In this document: positions 9,741-18,238 of the stretch, piece by piece
Position numbering within the stretch: the stretch's first letter is position 1
Layout: every line of letters starts with the position of its first letter
Origin: [Clostridium] leptum DSM 753
GTDB taxonomy: Bacteria; Bacillota; Clostridia; Oscillospirales; Acutalibacteraceae
Length of the DNA: 64,000 nucleotides
NCBI GenBank assembly: GCA_000154345.1
Contig: DS480350.1
Span: forward strand, 248,001-312,000
Reading direction: 5' to 3'
Position numbers and translations under genes: made by a program
Notes under the pieces: generated by a model
Told to the model about the DNA's origin: nothing
Seen by the model: only the letters and a program-made list of their open reading frames with translations
The model's database searches: none

Positions 9741-9895
9741 TTAATATACGTAATATGGATTGGGCTTACACAAAATACTGATGAATCAATGATCCAGCCA
9801 ATACTGAAAAGAACGCCGGTGAACAGGTATAAAATACCCGTTCCGGCTTTGCCTTCATAAAATTTATGTCCTCCCAAAAGCAGGCAAAGACAAAT
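9741..9895 (-). pseudogene. Decayed TM2-domain protein gene (frameshifted, N-terminus lost)
   Basis: Reading the minus strand from about 9895, the frame gives L-L-L-G-G-H-K-F-Y-E-G-K-A-G-T-G-I-L-Y and then F-T-G-V-L-F-S-I-G-W-I-I-D, which is the core of the TM2 domain (two membrane helices with a conserved H-x-F-Y and D). A stop codon at 9896-9898 cuts off the N-terminus. After the I-I-D the frame is lost, but a different frame at 9767-9741 reads K-P-N-P-Y-Y-V-Y-stop, the usual end of TM2 proteins. The gene therefore carries at least one frameshift and an N-terminal deletion. It lies between xylB and the DUF308-like gene. Its function in intact form is unknown. Confidence 0.6.
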
Positions 9896-10097
9896 TTAAC
9901 TGATGAGCCGAAGCTATAACTCACAAAAGAGCGGAAAGATGAAATGATATAAAAATCATTTTGCTGTTAGAGATAAATTTTGTGAAAAATTTTACGAGTT
10001 TAGAAGAAAAGTACAAAAAAATATTGATTTCTTAGGGATATTTAGGTATACTAAAAGGTGATTACAAGAATAATTATAAGGAAAAGAAGGATCCGCG

Positions 10098-10685
10098 ATG
10101 CAGAAGAAATCAAGGCGCCCCCGGGAAAAGGTCCTTTCCATGGCCCTGATGCTGGTAATGCTGGTGTTGGGTATTCTGTGCTTTTTGACACCTTTAAGCA
10201 CTCTGGTCGGGGTTCAGTATCTGGCGTTTGGCTGTTTAGCCATTTACGGCGCCGTAATGGTGGTGCGTTATATCGGCTCTGAACATAAAAGCAAATTTTT
10301 ACTTCTGGGAGGAGTGGCTTGTTTTTTACTCAGTGCGGCGGTGCTGCTGGTGTGGATGTTCCAGTCAGCCGAAGCGGCGGAGGGAATGATGTCTTTTATC
10401 TGCTGTATTGTGCTGGCAGTGCTGTCGGTATCTATGGGAATTAACCATTTCATGATGGCCTTTCCCTTTCAGAGAAAAGACGATAGGGCCAGAGGCTGGC
10501 TGTTCGCTGGGGCAATCGTCAATTTTTTAGTAGGCGTTTTGCTGGTGCTATTTCCTGTCTTTGCCGCAATGCCCCCAATTTCCGCGCTCCTTGGAACTTA
10601 TCTGCTGTCAGGAGGCATCACAATTTTGCCCGAGCTTTGGACAGCTTCCTCTGATCAGAACCCGAAATCCTCACAGAAAAAATAG
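10098..10685 (+). CDS. DUF308-like (HdeD-type) membrane protein
   Basis: A 195-residue polytopic membrane protein with a basic N-terminus (QKKSRRPREK) and about six hydrophobic segments arranged as three helical pairs, each opening with a short G-I-L-C or G-V-L-L-V type motif. This layout fits the DUF308/HdeD family. The known member HdeD helps acid resistance in enterobacteria, but a role here cannot be claimed. The start at 10098 follows AGAAGG at 10085-10090. The C-terminus is a polar Ser/Lys tail. The gene appears to be transcribed alone and faces rhamnulokinase across a bidirectional terminator. Confidence 0.7.
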   Translation: MQKKSRRPREKVLSMALMLVMLVLGILCFLTPLSTLVGVQYLAFGCLAIYGAVMVVRYIGSEHKSKFLLLGGVACFLLSAAVLLVWMFQSAEAAEGMMSFICCIVLAVLSVSMGINHFMMAFPFQRKDDRARGWLFAGAIVNFLVGVLLVLFPVFAAMPPISALLGTYLLSGGITILPELWTASSDQNPKSSQKK

Positions 10686-10990
10686 CGCCGATATCCCCTG
10701 GCCGCCAAAGGGCCTGAGAAATGGCCAGACGGCGTCTTAGGACAAGAGTCAAAGGGGATCTCGAAAGGAAGAGACTTTGGGCTTTTTTGCGCTGAGAAAA
10801 AAGAACCCCATTTTTCACCGGTCTCCACTCTGTTTTCCCGGCACGGCTTTTTACCGCTGAAAGGAGCTTTTTACGCCGCTGCGCGGATGCCAAAAGGGTT
10901 TCCGCTTCCTATATTTTTTAAAGGATGCTTAACTGCCCATAAGAGAGCGGTGTATTCCCCTTTGAAAAGTCTTTTGAAAAATAAAACATA
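10686..10990. other. Intergenic stretch between convergent genes
   Basis: About 300 bases with no open frame that resembles a known family. It holds several short T-rich and A-rich runs; the only clear element is the terminator that follows it. Confidence 0.5.
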
Positions 10991-11022
10991 AAAACGCCGC
11001 TGGTTTTCAGCGGCGTTTTTTC
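10991..11022. terminator. Bidirectional terminator between DUF308-like gene and rhaB
   Basis: A perfect 12-bp stem (AAAACGCCGCTG with CAGCGGCGTTTT) closes a five-base loop. It has As on the left and Ts on the right, so it can serve both convergent genes. Confidence 0.8.
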
Positions 11023-11109
11023 TGTGAATTTTATCTCGCGGACTGACGTTTTTTCTGTGGCTATGCAGGACTAAACCCTTTTGCCGTGCTTTTCCAAAGG
11101 GCGGCTCGG

Positions 11110-12585
11110 CTATCCTTTCAAGCCGGCGGCCTTTAAAAAGTCCCCGTAGGCCTCCTGCCATTCCTCCCACTGGAGAGGCTGGTAAACCTTAATATCGTTG
11201 GACTCCCGGATGATTTTCCGGGCTTCCCTATGATCCCTGATTTCTCCCAGGGCCAGACAGGCGACGCCGATATTTCCCATTACGGTAGCTTCCACCGGCC
11301 CGGCATATACCGGAACGCCGCAGGCGCTGGCGGTCATCTTGCACAGCAGAGTGTCCTTGATGCCGCCGCCAAACATATGGATGGTCTTATATTTTTTTCC
11401 GGTGATGGAAGAAAGAGTCTCAAAGGTATATTTATAACGCATGGCGATGCTTTGATAAATGCATCTCATGATCTCGCCGCGGGTTTGAGGCACGGTCTGC
11501 CCTGTGCGTTCGCAGTACTCCTGGATCCGGCGGGGAAGATTGCCGGGAGTCTCAAACTGGGGCGCGTCGGTATCAATATAGCACTGGAAAGGCCGGGATT
11601 CCAGGGCCTCGTTTTCCAGAACGTCGAAGCCAACCTCGCTGCCCTCCCGCATCCACTGCCGACGGGATTCCTGGATCAGCCAAAGACCCATAATGTTCTT
11701 TAAAAAACGTACGCTGTGATGATAGCCGATCTCGTTGGTAAAGTTGGCGGCTATCGCTTTTTCACTCATAATCGGCTTGCCGAGTTCAGTGCCGAACAGG
11801 CTCCAGGTGCCGCAGCTGATGTAGACAAAATCCTTTTCCTTAGCGGGACAGCTGAACACCGCCGAGGCGGTGTCGTGAGTTGCGACCGCTACCACAGGTA
11901 CGCTGGGACAGCTCAGCTCCTCACAGATTTCCGGAAGAAGATTGCCGTAAATTTCTCCAGTGGAAATAATCGGCGGGAAAATCTCGGTAGGAATCCCCAG
12001 AGTCCGGCAAAGCTGGAAATCCCAGCCTTTCAGGGTGGGATTGTATAGGTTTGTGGTAGAGGCGTTGGTCACCTCACACTTTTTTTCTCCGGTGAGAAAA
12101 TAGGCCATTAAATCCGGCATCAGAAGAAATCGATCGGCTTGGGCCAGCAGAGCAGGCTCCTCCCGCGCCAGATAATATAATTGGTACAGGGTGTTGAAGC
12201 GCATGAGCTGAATCCCGGTTTTTTCGTAAATCTCCTCTTTGGGGATGATTTTAAATACCTGCTCGGGCACGCCGACGGTATGAGGATCCCGGTAGTGAAC
12301 CGGATTTTGCATCAAATTGCCCCTGCGGTCAAGAAGGCCGAAATCCACTCCCCAGGTGTCGATGCCGATGGCGTCAAAGCCCCCCTTGGCCAAGGCCAGA
12401 GAGATGCTCCTTTTGATCTCAAACATCATACGCACGATGTCCCAGTAAAGAACCCCGTTTAATACGACGGGATCATTGCTGAAACGGTGGATTTCCTCCG
12501 CCTTTAATTGGCTCCCCTCAAAGCGGCTGAGCATTGCCCGCCCGCTGGAAGCGCCGAAATCAAAGGCTAAAATTCTTTTCTCCAT
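11110..12585 (-). CDS. rhaB: Rhamnulokinase
   Basis: RhaB phosphorylates L-rhamnulose to L-rhamnulose 1-phosphate in rhamnose degradation. The 491-residue protein has the FGGY-kinase start I-L-A-F-D-F-G-A-S-S-G-R-A and the rhamnulokinase-specific I-G-I-D-T-W-G-V-D-F-G-L-L motif near residue 75. The V-H-Y-R-D substrate motif, A-T-H-D-T-A-S-A-V catalytic motif and C-G-T-W-S-L-F-G motif follow, and near the C-terminus there is a G-G-G-I-K-D nucleotide motif. Length is normal. The start ATG at 12585 follows GAAGGAGGAAG. No rhamnose isomerase or aldolase gene is next to it, so the pathway is split or completed elsewhere. A 6-bp inverted repeat upstream is a possible operator. Confidence 0.93.
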   Translation of the reverse strand: MEKRILAFDFGASSGRAMLSRFEGSQLKAEEIHRFSNDPVVLNGVLYWDIVRMMFEIKRSISLALAKGGFDAIGIDTWGVDFGLLDRRGNLMQNPVHYRDPHTVGVPEQVFKIIPKEEIYEKTGIQLMRFNTLYQLYYLAREEPALLAQADRFLLMPDLMAYFLTGEKKCEVTNASTTNLYNPTLKGWDFQLCRTLGIPTEIFPPIISTGEIYGNLLPEICEELSCPSVPVVAVATHDTASAVFSCPAKEKDFVYISCGTWSLFGTELGKPIMSEKAIAANFTNEIGYHHSVRFLKNIMGLWLIQESRRQWMREGSEVGFDVLENEALESRPFQCYIDTDAPQFETPGNLPRRIQEYCERTGQTVPQTRGEIMRCIYQSIAMRYKYTFETLSSITGKKYKTIHMFGGGIKDTLLCKMTASACGVPVYAGPVEATVMGNIGVACLALGEIRDHREARKIIRESNDIKVYQPLQWEEWQEAYGDFLKAAGLKG

Positions 12586-12610
12586 GCCGGCTTCCTCCTT
12601 CAGATCATTT

Positions 12611-12634
12611 CTGTAATGATGATACCATTTACAG
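12611..12634 (-). promoter_or_regulatory. Candidate operator/promoter region of rhaB
   Basis: CTGTAA at 12611-12616 and TTACAG at 12629-12634 form an inverted repeat with a 12-base spacer. A minus-strand TATCAT box lies inside the spacer, so a bound regulator would cover the -10 region. The -35 match (TGGACG, 17-base spacing) is weak. Confidence 0.35.
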
Positions 12635-12721
12635 GATCAGGCGTCCACAATTGTCCGAAAGGTTTCTATAAAATCTTTATTTCAGAACAAAATAGTCAGA
12701 AACAAAAATAATCACGCAAAA

Positions 12722-13327
12722 TCATTCTTTGAGATTCGCCCGATATAGGGTAAGGCCGCATTGTGCGGAGGAAGAACCGATTTCAGCGGCCAGGGCTTCA
12801 TAGGAAACCTGCCGTACCATCACCGTACACTGTCTGTCGTAATTGCAGTCATAAACCGTGAAACCTCCGGTGATTGTTTGAAGAAACACCATGGTATGGG
12901 GATAATGGGGCGTGCCGTATTGAATAATATCCCCAGGCCGGCCTTGGGACAGCAGGCGTTCCAAGGCCGTTTTGCTTATATTTTTTTGGGTGAGCTGTCC
13001 TACCACGGATAGGTTTTCCGTTCCATCCAGCTGATACCAGGTATCCCGATAATAGCTGTTTGGCATATCGCAGCCATAAAGGGCGTGAAAGACATAGCCT
13101 GCAAAGCCAAAGCATTGGGTGGCGCCCCGGTATGCGCCGGTGAAGCTGCTGCCAGGCGGGTATTCCTCCTGAATTTGGTTCAACCGGTTCCAAACGCTGT
13201 CGGAGCTTTGAGAAAATGGGTGGGAAAAAGCATACAAAAAAGTTGAAACAACACAAATTAATACTGATAGTATAGAAAATACCGCTTTCCATCGGGTGGA
13301 ATGGCAAAGCTTCCTTAAAATACCCAT
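12722..13327 (-). CDS. Exported papain-like (CHAP/NlpC-type) cysteine hydrolase, hypothetical
   Basis: A predicted exported or membrane-anchored protein of 201 residues from the ATG at 13327. That start has a GAGGTG ribosome site eight bases upstream; an in-frame start at 13417 would overlap the neighbouring gene's leader. Residues 15-33 are hydrophobic (signal or anchor). The rest resembles small papain-fold amidases: a C-F-G-F-A motif offers the nucleophile Cys, a G-D-I-I-Q-Y-G motif lies in the middle, and H-T-M-V-F-L offers the His, followed by a Y-D-C-N Asp/Asn. A cell-wall peptide hydrolase or transpeptidase-like role is plausible but not shown. Confidence 0.6.
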   Translation of the reverse strand: MGILRKLCHSTRWKAVFSILSVLICVVSTFLYAFSHPFSQSSDSVWNRLNQIQEEYPPGSSFTGAYRGATQCFGFAGYVFHALYGCDMPNSYYRDTWYQLDGTENLSVVGQLTQKNISKTALERLLSQGRPGDIIQYGTPHYPHTMVFLQTITGGFTVYDCNYDRQCTVMVRQVSYEALAAEIGSSSAQCGLTLYRANLKE

Positions 13328-13415
13328 AGGCACACCTCGCGTTATTCCTCTTTCCAAGGCATATGCGGCTGTGGTATGATAAATGAAAGACTTTAAGGGT
13401 TTAGGAGGCCGGATC

Positions 13416-13775
13416 ATGGAAGCTTTATTTATTTGCTATCCCAAATGCTCCACCTGCGCTAAGGCTAGAAAATTTTTGCAGGAAAAGGGCATCCCGTTTC
13501 AGGAAAGAAATATTAAGGAGGAAAATCCCACGCAAGAGGAGCTGGCTCAGTGGATTTGCCAAAGCGGGCTTCCGGCGGAAAATTTTTTTAATACCTCTGG
13601 AATGCTCTACCGGGAGAAGAACCTGAAGGCGGTTTTGCCAGGATTAACCCAGCAGGAAAAAATCAGACTGCTGGCCGAGGATGGTATGCTGGTCAAACGT
13701 CCGCTGCTGATTGGGGAAGGCTTTGTTCTGGCAGGCTTCCGGCAGGGACAGTGGGAGGAAGCTCTGGCAAAATAG
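13416..13775 (+). CDS. ArsC/Spx-family thioredoxin-fold protein
   Basis: A 119-residue protein of the arsenate reductase/Spx/YffB superfamily. The active-site loop reads Y-P-K-C-S-T-C-A-K-A-R (Cys at residues 9 and 12), giving a C-x-x-C redox motif. The R-P-L-L motif near the end (K-R-P-L-L-I-G-E) carries the conserved Arg and cis-Pro. TAGGAGG at 13402-13408 sets the start at 13416; an upstream ATG at 13383 has no ribosome site. True arsenate reductases, Spx regulators and uncharacterised reductases share this fold. With no ars genes nearby, I call only the family. A strong terminator follows directly. Confidence 0.85.
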   Translation: MEALFICYPKCSTCAKARKFLQEKGIPFQERNIKEENPTQEELAQWICQSGLPAENFFNTSGMLYREKNLKAVLPGLTQQEKIRLLAEDGMLVKRPLLIGEGFVLAGFRQGQWEEALAK

Positions 13776-13808
13776 AAAAAGGGACGGAATCCATTCCGTC
13801 CCTTTTTC
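13775..13808 (+). terminator. Intrinsic terminator after the ArsC-like gene
   Basis: A near-perfect inverted repeat (GGGACGGAAT with ATTCCGTCCC, flanked by A5 and T5) starts at the stop codon. The T run makes it effective on the plus strand, and the A run could allow minus-strand use too. Confidence 0.85.
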
Positions 13809-13909
13809 ATCTTTCGGCCGCTGAGGCTTCTCTTTTTCCTATCAGCCATGGGGATAAGCCTTTTACTCGGCTATTAAAGCGCTGCGGACGGCAGCTTCGT
13901 CCGGCGGGA

Positions 13910-14749
13910 CTATTCCCAGCGGATCACGGACCTTTCATAACGGGGACAGACCCTCATGCATATGCCGCATACAGCCCCGCGGCCAATATGCTGGTACTGG
14001 CGCTTCATATGCTGGCTGCATTTTTCCGGATCGAAAAGCAGCTTCCGAGGCATACCAGGGATCCATTCCGGGCCGAGAATCGCGCCGCTGGGACAGGAAT
14101 CCACACATTTGCGGCAGCTGCCGCAGAGAGAGGCTGGAAGCGCGTTTTCCACAGGAAAGGGGCAGTCGGTGAATAATGTGGCCAGCCGGACGCGGGGGCC
14201 AAACCGATGATGGAGAAATAAGGAGCTTTTTCCTATGACGCCCAGGCCGGCGGCGCAGGCCGCCTGCTTATGGGAAAATCTGCCCTGATAGTTCCAGCCC
14301 TTTTGATTCATGCTTTGACTGGCGGCCACAGTGATATACTGATAGCCGGCCCGGTCCAAAAACAATCCGGCCTTCAGCAGGCATTGATCCAAGAATGCGT
14401 TTACCGCCCGGTAATGACTAAAATAGGTCAAAGTGGGCTCTCCTTCGATTTCATCCACAATGGCGTTGGACAGCCGAACCACCAGGGTAACGGCATAGGG
14501 CGTTTTCTCCAGGCCCTCGGCTTGCGGCTTGGAAAAGCCCACGTCGCTGACGCCCAATGATAATAGAAAAGCTTTCAGCTTCTCCCGCAGCTCCACAGGC
14601 GTTGGAAGGGCGGAGCCTTGGAAACCGCCGGACTTCCGGATAGGCTCCGCCTGTGAGGAGGCGGCCTGAATGGCCTTCCGTTTCCAAGAGGTCTCCGGCA
14701 ATTCCTTTGCCGTTTCAAAGGAGCTTCCAAATTCGTCTTGCGGTTTCAT
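13910..14749 (-). CDS. QueG-like epoxyqueuosine-reductase-family 4Fe-4S protein
   Basis: A 279-residue protein related to epoxyqueuosine reductase (QueG) and other corrinoid/iron-sulfur reductases. The C-terminal third holds two ferredoxin-like motifs: C-G-S-C-R-K-C-V-D-S-C-P, then a distant Cys (E-K-C-S-Q-H) and C-G-I-C-M-R-V-C-P, enough for two 4Fe-4S clusters. Upstream is the H-K-Q-A-A-C-A-A-G-L-G-V-I-G-K motif typical of the QueG family. Canonical QueG is longer and has a HEAT-repeat tail, absent here, so this is more likely one of the shorter QueG paralogues of unknown substrate. The ATG at 14749 has GGGGA six bases upstream; ATG 14761 is an alternative. It is transcribed alone. Confidence 0.8.
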   Translation of the reverse strand: MKPQDEFGSSFETAKELPETSWKRKAIQAASSQAEPIRKSGGFQGSALPTPVELREKLKAFLLSLGVSDVGFSKPQAEGLEKTPYAVTLVVRLSNAIVDEIEGEPTLTYFSHYRAVNAFLDQCLLKAGLFLDRAGYQYITVAASQSMNQKGWNYQGRFSHKQAACAAGLGVIGKSSLFLHHRFGPRVRLATLFTDCPFPVENALPASLCGSCRKCVDSCPSGAILGPEWIPGMPRKLLFDPEKCSQHMKRQYQHIGRGAVCGICMRVCPRYERSVIRWE

Positions 14750-15028
14750 AACATTCCCCATTTCCAGCTGTTATTATACCTTGTTATCATACCACAAAAC
14801 AGCGGGAAAGGGTACGGCTCCCTTACCGTTTTCCATGGAAACGCCCCGGTCGCACAGTCAGCGGAAGAACAGCTTGGCAAAGGCTGGCAGAGAAAGCCGC
14901 CTTGAGGAGAATGTGCCGCGGATTTGGAGGGACGGGCCTCGATAGAGGCCGCCAAATATACTCAAGGAACGCGCGCCGGAAGTCCGGGCCGCGCGCCCGT
15001 TGGGAACGGCTGCCCTTCCGAAGCGCCG

Positions 15029-15057
15029 TTGCAAAGGCGGGCCGGTTCTTTTATAAT
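15029..15057 (+). promoter_or_regulatory. Sigma-A type promoter of the TetM-like GTPase
   Basis: TTGCAA at 15029-15034 and a perfect TATAAT at 15052-15057 are separated by 17 bases. The transcript start falls near 15064, giving a leader of about 50 bases with no TetM-type leader peptide visible. Confidence 0.75.
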
Positions 15058-15114
15058 GAATATATGGGCAAGAGAAAGCTGGAGAAATCCAGGAGACGGC
15101 CGGGAGGAAGAGGA

Positions 15115-17055
15115 ATGAGAAAAACAATTGGAATTTTAGCGCATGTAGACGCGGGGAAAACCACTTTGTCCGAGGCGGTTCTGTACCATGGAAAGGCAAT
15201 CCGCGCAAAGGGACGGGTAGACTACCGGGATTCCTTTCTAGACGCCGACGCCGTTGAGAAGCAGCGGGGCATCACTGTGTTTTCCGGGCAGGCGGCCTTT
15301 TCTCTGGGAGAAAACCAATATTACCTGGTAGACACGCCGGGACACGCAGACTTCGCCGGGGAAATGGAACGGACTCTGGGGGTGCTGGACTATGCCGTTT
15401 TGGTGGTGAGCGCCGCCGATGGGGTTCAGGGGCATACGGCGACCCTCTGGCGGCTGTTGGAAAAAAATCAGATCCCGGTATTTTTCTTCCTGAATAAAAT
15501 GGATCAGCCGGGGGCGGACGGAGAAAAATCTCTGGCGGAGCTCCGGGAACAGCTTTCGCCGGATATTTACTGGTTTCCGGAGGAAGGGCTGGAGGCTGCG
15601 GCGGAGGACCTGGCGGCCCTGGATGAGAATTTGCTGGAACGCTACTTGGAGACCGGCTATGACGAAAAGCTGTGGTACGGCAGGACGGCGGAGCTGATTC
15701 GGAGCCGCCGGGTGTTTCCCTGTTTTTCCGGCAGCGCGCTGAATGACCAGGGCGTGATAGAGTTCTTAGAGCAGATGGACCGGCTGACGAAAACGGAATA
15801 TGAGGCAAAAAGGGACGAGCCCTTTTGCGGAAGAGTGTACCAGGTGCGTCACGACGAAAAGGGAAACCGGGTCAGCTTTTTAAAGGTGCTGTCCGGTGCG
15901 TTAACGGTAAAGGACGAGGTCGCTACTCTGGATGGGCCGCAGAAAATCGACGAGCTGCGGCATTATCAAGGCCTGAAATTCCAGACTGGAAAAACGGCGG
16001 CGGCCGGGTCTCTGTGCGGAGTAACCGGCCTGACGGTCAAGCCGGGCGAGCAGATCGGGGAAGCTCCCTGCCGTCCGAGGCTGGAAACCACTCCGGCTTT
16101 AACGGCAAAGGTGGAATACGGCGAAGGAGTGCCGGCGAAAACCGTGCTGGAAGAATTTAAACTATTGGAGGCGGAGGAGCCGCTGCTGAATGTTTCCTGG
16201 GAGGAACGGCTGGAGGAAATCCGGGTGCATATTTTGGGGACGGTACAGCTGGAAATCCTTCAGGAGCTGATGGCGGAGAGATTCCGGCGGAAAATACGGT
16301 TCGGGGAATGTCAGGTTTCTTACCGGGAAACCATTGGAAACACAGTGCTTGGCTGCGGCCATTTCGAGCCGCTCCGCCATTACGCAGAGGTGCATCTGGC
16401 TCTTTCTCCCGGAAAAAGAGGCTCCGGGATCACCTTTGAAAGCAAATGTCCTTTCGACCAGCTTGACCGCAGCTATCAGAACCTGATCCGAACCCATGTC
16501 TTTGAGCGGGAATTGAGGGGCGTGCTGATCGGCGCCCCTCTCACCGATGTAAGGGTAACTCTTTTGGCGGGGAAAGCGCATGAAAAACACACCGAGGGCG
16601 GAGACTTTCGGGAAGCCGTCTACCGGGCTCTGCGCCAGGGGCTGATGCAGGCGGAAAGTATTTTGCTGGAGCCCTGGTACGCTTTCCGGATTCAGGCGGA
16701 CAGCAGGCAGCTGGGAAGAATTTTATCCGATATCCAGCGGCTGCAGGGAGTCTTTGAGCCTCCGCGGCAGCAGGAAAACCGAGTGACGGTAAATGGACGA
16801 GGGCCGGCGGCGGGTTTTATAAATTACAGCCGGGAGCTGGCGGCATTTACCAAAGGAAAAGGGATGTTCAGCTTCCGGTTCGACGGTTATGAGCCGTGCC
16901 AGAACCAGGAGGAGCTGGCAGCCCGGTTTTCCTATGACCCGGAGGCGGACTTGGAATACACCCCGGATTCGGTTTTCTGCTCCCATGGCGCGGGCTATCC
17001 GGTCAAATGGCATCAGGCCCGGGAGCATATGCATCTGAAGGTTTCACTGCCATAA
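15115..17055 (+). CDS. TetM/TetW-like ribosomal-protection translation GTPase
   Basis: A 646-residue GTPase of the EF-G-like ribosomal-protection family, close to the usual 640. G1 is GILAHVDAGKTTL, the switch I region has E-K-Q-R-G-I-T-V, G3 is DTPGHADF and G4 is NKMD. EF-G-like domains follow, and the C-terminus ends in the family pattern (Y-E-P-C-Q then G-Y-P-V-K-W and E-H-M-H-L). True TetM proteins remove tetracycline from the ribosome; sequence alone cannot say whether this housekeeping-looking homologue does so. The ATG at 15115 follows GGAGGAAGAGGA and lies just after a good promoter, while earlier in-frame starts lie upstream of that promoter. Base use matches neighbouring genes, so recent transfer is not evident. 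Confidence 0.85.
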   Translation: MRKTIGILAHVDAGKTTLSEAVLYHGKAIRAKGRVDYRDSFLDADAVEKQRGITVFSGQAAFSLGENQYYLVDTPGHADFAGEMERTLGVLDYAVLVVSAADGVQGHTATLWRLLEKNQIPVFFFLNKMDQPGADGEKSLAELREQLSPDIYWFPEEGLEAAAEDLAALDENLLERYLETGYDEKLWYGRTAELIRSRRVFPCFSGSALNDQGVIEFLEQMDRLTKTEYEAKRDEPFCGRVYQVRHDEKGNRVSFLKVLSGALTVKDEVATLDGPQKIDELRHYQGLKFQTGKTAAAGSLCGVTGLTVKPGEQIGEAPCRPRLETTPALTAKVEYGEGVPAKTVLEEFKLLEAEEPLLNVSWEERLEEIRVHILGTVQLEILQELMAERFRRKIRFGECQVSYRETIGNTVLGCGHFEPLRHYAEVHLALSPGKRGSGITFESKCPFDQLDRSYQNLIRTHVFERELRGVLIGAPLTDVRVTLLAGKAHEKHTEGGDFREAVYRALRQGLMQAESILLEPWYAFRIQADSRQLGRILSDIQRLQGVFEPPRQQENRVTVNGRGPAAGFINYSRELAAFTKGKGMFSFRFDGYEPCQNQEELAARFSYDPEADLEYTPDSVFCSHGAGYPVKWHQAREHMHLKVSLP

Positions 17056-17170
17056 AAACTGCCGGAAAAGACTGGGACGGAGAGCGGCGGGCAAAATCAA
17101 GGGATCTGGCAGCGGATTAAAAAGCAATATTTTAAACGTGCGGCGTGGAGCCGCTTTTTAAGCGATTTAG

Positions 17171-17199
17171 AAAAACCTCCGGCCCAGCCGGAGGTTTTT
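17171..17199 (+). terminator. Intrinsic terminator after the TetM-like gene
   Basis: A 13-bp stem (AAAAACCTCCGGC with its complement) closes a CCA loop and includes five Ts on the right arm. Confidence 0.8.
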
Positions 17200-17311
17200 A
17201 CAACAGGATGATTTTTAAGTGGTTTAGGAAAAGAAACGGTTTTCTCCAAAATTAAGCAGCCCGTTACGAATTTTTGCCATCAAAAATTTTTCGTAAGGCA
17301 CAGTAAAAAAT

Positions 17312-17359
17312 GAACCGCGCCGTGCCGTCATTCTAACGATTACAGATACGGCGCGGTTC
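17312..17359 (-). terminator. Probable terminator of the flavin reductase-SDR operon
   Basis: A perfect 12-bp inverted repeat (GAACCGCGCCGT with ACGGCGCGGTTC) encloses a 24-base loop. On the minus strand it is followed by a run of Ts, and it lies downstream of the SDR gene. The long loop lowers confidence. Confidence 0.5.
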
Positions 17360-17503
17360 CATAAAAAACATTGCGGCGAAACAAAAAATAATAGGATTCG
17401 CAGCCTCCCGGCACCTGTTCTGACGGCGGCTTTTTTACAGCCGGGATTTTCAAGGAATCTCAAAGGCTGTTTCAAGCGGCCGGACTAAACACGGCGCAGG
17501 CGG

Positions 17504-18238
17504 TCAAATCAGGAAACCGCCGTTGGGACTGAGCACCTGACCGGTAATAAAATCGCTTTCCGGAGAAGCTAAAAACCAGATGGCCTGGGCGATGTCCTCC
17601 GAGGTGCCGATGACGCCCAGAGGGGTTTCGTCCCGGAGTGCCTGAAGCTCCTCTGGAGTGAGGCCGGCGTTCATTTTAGTATCCACCACGCCCGGAGCCA
17701 CACAGTTTACCTGAATGCCGGAGGGCCCCAGCTCCTTAGCCAGAGATTTGGTCAGGCCGATGAGAGCCGCCTTGCTGGCGGAATACACCGCCTCGCAGGA
17801 GGCGCCGGTGATTCCCCAAATCGAACTGACATTGACGATTTTTCCCCGGTGCTCCCTGAGGAACAGGGACGCCGCCTGCTGGCTGCACAGAAAAGCCCCT
17901 TTGACGTTAACGCCGAAGACCCGGTCCCACTGCCGGGGTGTGCAGTCGGTGAACAGGCCCGTCTGAGAAATCCCGGCGTTGTTTACTAGAATTTCCAGCC
18001 CGCCGAAAGCCGCCTCTGTCCTTTGAAACAGCTCCTTTACCTGGACAGGGTCGGAAACGTCCGCCTGCACTGCGAGAACAGAGCAGCCCTCCTGCGTGAG
18101 GGAACGGGCTAGAGAGAGGGCCTCTGATTCCGAACGATGGTAATTGATCACCGTGGAATAGCCTTTTCTGGCAAACAGAACAGCGGCGGCCCGGCCGATC
18201 CCATGAGAAGCCCCGGTGACGATGACGGCGCGGCTCAT
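17504..18238 (-). CDS. Short-chain dehydrogenase/reductase (FabG-like)
   Basis: A 244-residue classical SDR that uses NAD(P)H to reduce a carbonyl or oxidise an alcohol. It has the cofactor motif T-G-A-S-H-G-I-G-R (residues 8-16), N-N-A-G near residue 87, and the catalytic Ser with Y-S-A-S-K (Tyr and Lys four apart). The C-terminus has the common G-x-x-L-S-P-N-G-G ending. It resembles 3-oxoacyl-ACP reductase (FabG), but no fatty-acid genes are near, so the substrate is unknown. Its ATG overlaps the stop of the upstream flavin-reductase-like gene by four bases, so the two are translated together. Confidence 0.88.
   Translation of the reverse strand: MSRAVIVTGASHGIGRAAAVLFARKGYSTVINYHRSESEALSLARSLTQEGCSVLAVQADVSDPVQVKELFQRTEAAFGGLEILVNNAGISQTGLFTDCTPRQWDRVFGVNVKGAFLCSQQAASLFLREHRGKIVNVSSIWGITGASCEAVYSASKAALIGLTKSLAKELGPSGIQVNCVAPGVVDTKMNAGLTPEELQALRDETPLGVIGTSEDIAQAIWFLASPESDFITGQVLSPNGGFLI

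Noticed and set aside
15115..17055. Calling the GTPase gene tet(M) or tet(W)
   Set aside because: Family motifs fit, but resistance cannot be inferred from sequence alone and there is no resistance context.
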